This document shows, piece by piece, positions 58,537 to 64,000 of a stretch of DNA of 64,000 nt (position 1 is the stretch's first letter; each line of letters starts with the position of its first letter). The notes beneath the pieces were generated by a model, which was not told where the DNA came from, did no database searches, and saw only the letters and a list, made by a program, of their open reading frames with translations. Origin of the DNA: Linyphia triangularis (taxonomy: Eukaryota; Arthropoda; Arachnida; Araneae; Linyphiidae); NCBI GenBank assembly GCA_963978545.1, contig OZ021727.1, positions 89,952,447 to 90,016,446 of the forward strand, given 5' to 3'. Both the position numbers and the translations under genes were made by a program.

Positions 58537-58714
58537 TTGGTTGTTTTCAGATTATCTGGCGCCGTCAGCAACACGAGGGCTATAATGCGCCGAAACATTC
58601 GTCATTAGACAAGCCAACATACATTTACAAACACCCATGCCTAACACGGGACTCGCAACCCGCAACCTCACGGTCTAGAAGCTAGCACGCTAACCACTAT
58701 ACCGTTCGGACTGT
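58537..58714 (-). mobile_element. tRNA-derived SINE, copy 8
   Basis: Flanked by AAAATGGTGTTGAG (58523-58536, 58715-58728). Confidence 0.92.
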
Positions 58715-59097
58715 AAAATGGTGTTGAGAAAAGTGATAAATTTAACAGGAAAAAGAATTATACGACTCTTAAAGTATTCATTTACATAAAAAAATCAATG
58801 TATAACCATTTATCAATATTTCAGTAAGAAGTCCAATTGTGATTTTAAAAAAAATCCTGGTTTAAAAAAAAATTAGCATCCTTACACTCCTCTTTATAGG
58901 AGCTTCAAATCCTGCAAATAAGGGCACCTATTTTCCAGAATTTACGGTCAAATTGTTATTTACAGACTTGGTTCAAAAATTTAATTTTAAAGGTTGATAA
59001 CAAAAGTATATATGCAGAAATTTTATTTCATTATAAGGGAGGAATGCCATTTCAGATTAGAAAGCATGTTATAGAGGTAAGCGATTTTTTTGGCCAT

Positions 59098-59927
59098 ACC
59101 AGTGATTCGCTACGAAATTTTATAATGTGCATTTAAGCAATCAAAAGACATTCATGTATTCCACACTTCAGACGTTTGATTCCGTTTCGATCCCGACAAT
59201 TGATTTATTAAAATAGGAATACCTTTCTTTTACACTTGTTGACATTTTCCCCAAAATTTATAATTGTGAAGATATTGGAAATGAGACATTCGAATATCCT
59301 TTGTTTAGAACTTTTAACTCCTTTTCGATCCATTAATAAAGTGGGTTAATCGAGATCGGAATAGCTTGCTTTTTCCATGTTTACCATTGTTAATATGATT
59401 ACCAATTTTCAGAGGGAAGTGGGAGAGTTATACTAAACTTCAACTTAACTTGACAACACTAGACGGTAGATCGTCACAGTGCTCATAGGTATTTAATCCA
59501 TTTCGGCGGCGTGAAAGCACAATGTTCGCCAAACCACAACCCTGTAGAGAACAAAAGGCTATAAAGTTTGGCGAGAATTATGTCTTCAATCAGCTAAAAT
59601 GGATTAATTGCCTATGACCACGGTGAAGATCTATTGTCTATACTAAACTTCAATTTAACTAGACATCACTTAGACGATAGATCGTCACAGTGCTCATAGG
59701 TATTTAATCCATTTTGACGGAGTGAAGACATAATTCTCGCCAAACCTTATAGCCTTTTGTTCTCTACCAGGGTTGTGGTTTGGCGAACATTATGCTTTCA
59801 CGCCTCCAAAATGGATTAAATACCTATGAGCACTGTGACGATCTATCGTCTAAGTGATGTCTAGTTAAATTGAAGTTTAGTATAGTGATGAGTGGGTGGG
59901 GACTTGCCCTATATATAGAGAGAGAGA
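59098..59927 (-). mobile_element. Non-autonomous Helitron H1, copy c (decayed)
   Basis: The minus strand starts TCTCTCTCTATATATAGGGCAA after an A and ends in the GCTACGAAATTTT-type region, without a clean CTAG. About 330 bp of H1 body remain, plus nested MITEs. Confidence 0.7.
59431..59882. mobile_element. Two joined palindromic TA-flanked MITEs
   Basis: The first copy (59431-59640) has lost its far end where a full copy (59641-59882) begins. TA lies outside the pair and the Helitron sequence resumes beyond, so they act as one insertion. Confidence 0.7.
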
Positions 59928-59956
59928 TTAGCATTCGCCAAGAAACCAATACTTAC

Positions 59957-60145
59957 TGAAGTTGGCGACATGCATGGCTGTGTGCCACAGACTGAAGAAG
60001 AGAATGGCACATCCAGTCAGCTTGTGGTAGTAAAGATGCTGGTCTATGGGGAAATACTGAGAAAACCCGTGCGTCCTCAGCCATGTTAGCGACTGACGAA
60101 GGACAAGCACCACGATGAAGGCACAGTTGAAGTTTAGACACTGGC
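59957..60145 (-). CDS. NOX5: NOX5-type NADPH oxidase, exon 1 of window (haem-binding membrane segments)
   Basis: First visible coding exon (5' end of the gene in this window). It reads GQCLNFNC near the start, then a tryptophan-containing loop and a helix ending HTAMHVANF. This matches the third and fourth transmembrane region of NOX5 oxidases, which pass electrons from NADPH via FAD and two haems across the membrane to O2. Candidate haem-ligand histidines are in YYHKLTG and WHTAMH. The acceptor is TTTTTGTAG at 60146-60154 and the donor is GTAAGT below 59957. The exon starts two bases into a codon and ends with one base, matching the next exon. EF-hands and earlier helices, expected upstream, are not in the window. 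A decayed Helitron end lies 29 bases beyond the donor. NOX5 fits better than NOX1-4 because of the CLNF(N/D)C motif and the later REFBD-like linker. The family call is firm; the ortholog name is inferred. Confidence 0.9.
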
Positions 60146-60327
60146 CTACAAAAACAAGACAGTTTTACAGGTTAACAGGAAGTTCCTAGTAAGGGTCATT
60201 TCCGATATTTTCCATGTTACATTCTGCTAGTCCAGTGCATTTAGAAACTACTTTCGATGAAACCTTGAAATTTGGTGAGCAGGTAAGAACTTAAAAAGAG
60301 CGTTTAGTATAACCTCTAAAACCGGGC

Positions 60328-60733
60328 GCTACCTTTACTTGCATTCGGACAACGGAAAATAATGCCGCGCGGTGATCGGCTGGCCGTGGCTATTTATGTT
60401 TTCATTTTCACTACTGTGCCTTGTTCGAGTGCCAGCAATTGCATAACTGCACGAATCTATTGCATCTTAATTTCCATAAAATTTTATTTGTAAAATTAAT
60501 TTAATTCTTAAAAAAAAAAAAAAAAAAAAAATGTTTGTTCATGTATAGTAATTAAAAGATTCAGTTCCTGAAATAAGTTATATTGCATACTATTATTAGG
60601 ATTATTTCCGTAAAATTTTCTTCCAAAAGCATCCAATTCTCAATTTGTAGATGGCAGCACTAGAGGAAAAAAAATTGGCAACCAATCAGCGCGCTGCATT
60701 ATTTTCCCTTGACCGAATGCAAGTAAAGGTAGC
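60328..60733. mobile_element. MITE with GCTACCTTTACTTGCATTCGG ends
   Basis: At least 55 bp of inverted ends (GCTACCTTTACTTGC and its inverse, plus a shared GGAAAATAATGC block). AACCGGGC lies close to both edges. Duplication and superfamily are uncertain. Confidence 0.6.
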
Positions 60734-61600
60734 TAATATGCAACCGGGCGTGCAGTTAAATGGACACACTTTTGAACTCCCTCTACTTTCTCTACTCAAA
60801 TGGTACCAACTTTATTCCTTGCATTATTTTCGACCTAGAGAACAACACTGCTTTGTCAGTGTTTACATTAATCTACTGCTTCGTTTATAAATTCCTCATA
60901 TTTTGAACTAAATACGGTTTCTAGTCTATTATTACTATAATTCATTAATATTCCTTCTTTTTATATTTCTTATATTCCTTCTTTTTGTGATTCATCAAGT
61001 AATAATAATTAAGACTATTTTTATGTGATATGTCAATTTAAAAAGTGATGCTCAAATAGATTTGAATTTTGAGTTGAAGTACATTGACCGAAAGATCATT
61101 TAAATGGACATTTTTTAAATTTTTGTATGATATATTTTTTTTTTTTTCATTTAAATTATTTTTATGTTATTTGATCCCTCAAAAAGGGAAAAAACACAAG
61201 AAATAGTGAAAAAAATCTCCTTGCAAGCTTAGGTCACAAGAGGATAAGATATATTCAAAAATAAAATATATAAGACACTAATATATTTTATTTTCTATTT
61301 AAAATTCGGACGTCAATTCATATGCAGTGGCTCCACCTGGTTTTGTCTTCTGCTATTTTAATTTTCATTTATAATAGATAAGACATTAAATGAAAACAGT
61401 TTATGTCATTTCATTAAGTGATCTTTTAGGTACCTACCCACCGAATGTCAAGATTTTATAGATAGTAGTTTCTAAATGCACCAGGCTAGAGGATGGTAAC
61501 ATAGCGAGTATAGGGAATTATCCTTAGTAAGTCTACTTCACAAGTCAAAACGTATTGCCAGGAATTGAATGCTTTACTGAGCAAAATGGAATTAATGTAT

Positions 61601-62306
61601 TGTTACGAATTTATGTATATTTGTAAATATTTCGTAGCATTTATTATGCAAAAATGACAATTTATGTACATTTCGCATAAGGCAGTGCAAGAGTTTGTTT
61701 TCCTGCAATGCGTCTCTCAATGCTAGATAACGAGTTTTACAGAGATAACGCTGGGAAGCGAGTTTTACAAGGAGCAGGGGATATAACATTATGGTAATGG
61801 CAATATCGCCAAGTTGGAGGAGGTTTTGGCGACTAGTTTTTGTCGCCAAATTGGGCTAGAAATCGCCAAATGTCACCAAACTTGGCGACCATTTAGCGAT
61901 ATTTTCGGTCCCCATGTACATGTATAGGACTTTTCGACTACGATCTGGAAAGTCCTCCAAATTTTTATCTCTAGAAGATTCATGAAGGATTATATAAGCC
62001 CGGCCTTGAGTCCGTTAGTTGACGGGAATTACTGAGTTGAGATACTGAGTTAGCTGTCTCTCAGTGAGCATTCAGAGTAGTTCTAAAGCGAACTGTATTG
62101 CATTGTCTTTTGCGGCGATTTGTAGCAGTTGTGAAGTTTTTTTTAACTGCTGTTTGAGCTCAATTGTTGTGTAAAGAGGTGTATTGAGTCTTATAGAACG
62201 AGAAGTTCAGGTTTTGTACAAGAATCTTTGAAGAGTATATCGGAATAAATTTCTGCAAGTGTTAATTTGCTTTGGCTTCAAATCTTTCGAACCCATCCGC
62301 GCAACA
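61601..62306 (+). repeat. Solo LTR, family L2
   Basis: TGTTACGAATTT start, CGCGCAACA end, 706 bp, GTAT on both sides (61597-61600, 62307-62310). Same family as 37770-38525, opposite orientation. Confidence 0.87.
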
Positions 62307-62559
62307 GTATTTATTCAAAAATTGCGCACTGAAAAATATGTTTTTTTTTTTGCAAGTTAAGAAACACGGACAAATCAACAAATCGGTATCCTTCTTGAGA
62401 AGAGGCGTTTAGAATTGCACCGCATACTCTACATTTGGCCTAATCAATTCTCTGCAAAAAATAATATCACCTTATTTAGATGAGATAGTTTTCCTGATAA
62501 AACCTAACATCTTATTCACTTGTGAACATGTTTGATGACTGAAAATAATTATTATATTT

Positions 62560-62800
62560 TAAACCTTTGAGTTCAACAGGTTTTTCTCAGGCACTACGTG
62601 ATTGGATGCCACAACTCGAGAGGTTACGCTCGATCACCACTAGGTTTAGGGTGAAAATTAGATGCAAGACAATGACTGTTAATGTTTAGTTCCTATGGAG
62701 CGGATTCGCAACCACGAATCAACCAAATATGAAGCGAAACGTATCGAGTTGCTTGGTCCTCCTCTGTACAAAGAAAGCCTCGAGTGCAAAGGGTTAACAT
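62560..62800. mobile_element. piggyBac-like TTAA MITE fragment
   Basis: The right end CTCGAGTGCAAAGGGTTAA matches 53665-53683 and the 24160-24512 family; the left end is decayed. Confidence 0.5.
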
Positions 62801-62989
62801 TACAACGCGGCACCCTATTGATCTACAGGTAGACAGAGGAAGCGTGCTGAATAGGTCCTCAAATACAATGTTTTTATATAATTCAACTAAACATGTAATA
62901 ATGTTTTTACAATTCAACTGAAATTTGCATTTTTTGAAAATAATGCTTTGTGAAGAAATTTGCACTTTCAATTATTCATATGTATTTCA

Positions 62990-63470
62990 TAGGGTAATGA
63001 AAGTATAGTATTGTGTCAGAAAAAGAAAAAAAAAGAATCGATTTTTTTGCATTTCTCCGCGTTTTGGAACATCTTGATCTCAAAAAAGGTGATCTAGAAA
63101 ATGTATGTGGTCAGCATAACCAGAGAACACATTGACCTACGATGTTCAAATTAGGTGTGAGGGTTTTTAGTGATACAAGAACTTACCATTTAGATTTTCG
63201 TCAAAATCGCGTATGCGCGTAGTGTAGCTGACATTGAAAAAAAATCATGTTTTTCAGTAATTGCTAAAAAACGGCTTTATTTTGTTCAAAATCGCTGTGG
63301 TAATGCCTCTTAAAGTGTCCTAAACATCTCCACCCTCGAAATTCCCGTAACAATGCTTTAATTATGTAAAAAGTTGAAAAACGAATGCCTTTAACACACG
63401 AGTTCAATTCCCCCCCCCCCCCGCATACCTGATCAACGATTATTTTTTCTCCTCCCCTCAGTTTCACTCA
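62990..63470 (-). repeat. Interspersed repeat family A, inverted copy
   Basis: Starts AGGGTAATGAAAGTATAGTA, the inverse of the family A end; a poly-C run lies at about 63412-63422. Confidence 0.5.
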
Positions 63471-63762
63471 TAGACTTATTATGAATAGACTGCGCGTTCC
63501 CACTTCAATCATACAACGAGAATGAAACAAAAATGAATCACACAATTCGTCTATCAGTCACGTGGTTTTTAATTTGGCTACGTCGTAAAATTAATTCTTT
63601 ATCTAATAATCTTATTATCCTTTATCGCCTGAGTGAGGAGAAACCCGCCAAATCTGCAAACCTGCTCCCAAAAAGTCCCTACTCATGCGATTCATTTTGG
63701 TTTCATTCTCGTTGTATGATTGAAGTGGGAACGCGCAGTCTATTCATAATAATAAGTCTATG
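63470..63762. mobile_element. MITE with 57-bp inverted ends
   Basis: CATAGACTTATTAT and AATAGACTGCGCGTTCCC blocks at the left are repeated inverted at the right. A second copy starts at about 63944 and runs off the window. Confidence 0.75.
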
Positions 63763-64000
63763 AGATTTACAATAAATATCAGTGTTTTAAAAGTAATATC
63801 GTCCACAGAAAGACAACCTTAAAAATACAATTACTCATAACATGCTTGAATTAATTTCTCCGAATAAAACATAATGTGATTCCCCAATTTTGCCATTTTT
63901 TTTCCCTCATTAAAAACTATTGCCAAAGATATCGCCAAACCATATACTTATTATTATCAATAGACTGCGCGTTCCCACTTCAATCATACAACGAGAATGA

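Noticed and set aside
60145..64000. Upstream NOX5 exons (EF-hands, first helices)
   Set aside because: I looked on the minus strand for an exon ending one base into a Gly codon before GT and saw no NOX-like sequence; the preceding exon is probably outside the window.

Overview
This is AT-rich nuclear DNA from an animal, most likely an arthropod (my impression is a chelicerate such as a spider, but nothing here proves it). The signs are a split metazoan gene with introns of 1.6-11.8 kb, a tRNA-derived SINE family with target-site duplications, a Ty3/Gypsy element with a tRNA-Leu-type primer site, Helitrons, mariner/Tc1 relics and a dense layer of MITEs.

One host gene is recognisable. Ten exons on the minus strand (60145 down to 8833) encode about 722 C-terminal residues of a NOX5-type, calcium-regulated NADPH oxidase. 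From 5' to 3' they give transmembrane haem-binding segments (exons at 59957-60145, 58147-58319, 54723-54911), the FAD-binding domain (52777-52909, 41192-41528), an expanded low-complexity linker (end of 41192-41528, 35015-35272, 28167-28446), and the NADPH-binding lobe with the C-terminus (24560-24769, 12500-12766, 8833-8964). Phases agree at all nine junctions. One intron is GC-AG, and a poly(A) signal lies about 90 bases after the stop. The EF-hand N-terminus, first membrane helices and promoter lie beyond position 64000.

Almost everything else is transposon, much of it nested. 1-2333: part of a long-inverted-repeat element carrying tRNA-like sequence, with another element inside. 2957-3563: hAT MITE. 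5-10 kb: foldback repeats, palindromic MITEs and SINEs. 10.2-11.5 kb: decayed Tc1-like element. 11.7-14.5 kb: foldbacks around an exon. 14.5-20.15 kb: LINE 3' end interrupted by a TTAA element, itself interrupted by a 3.6-kb Ty3/Gypsy element. 21.4-23.2 and 29.1-31.0 kb: an inverted pair of Helitrons filled with a ~146-bp minisatellite. 26.0-27.5 kb: 107-bp tandem array. 35.3-36.95 kb: 77/78-bp array made of copies of an exon boundary. 39.8-40.5 kb: hAT MITE. 44.5-45.8 kb: 128-bp array. 47.4-48.7 kb: Harbinger-like and hAT MITEs. 49.8-52.6 kb: palindromic MITE containing a foldback transposon, which contains a Helitron. 57.5-58.0 kb: miniature LTR element (TRIM). 61.6-62.3 kb: solo LTR.

The most interesting observations are where gene and mobile DNA meet. 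An intronic array repeats the 3' splice site and start of the downstream exon about 22 times. A Tc1/mariner-type foldback sits eight bases from a splice acceptor. A palindromic MITE sits inside a splice donor. Among the elements, the best are a foldback transposon with a tRNA-like module in each terminal repeat, a TRIM with a tRNA-like module in its LTR, and a precise 127-bp microinversion in a Gypsy gag gene.
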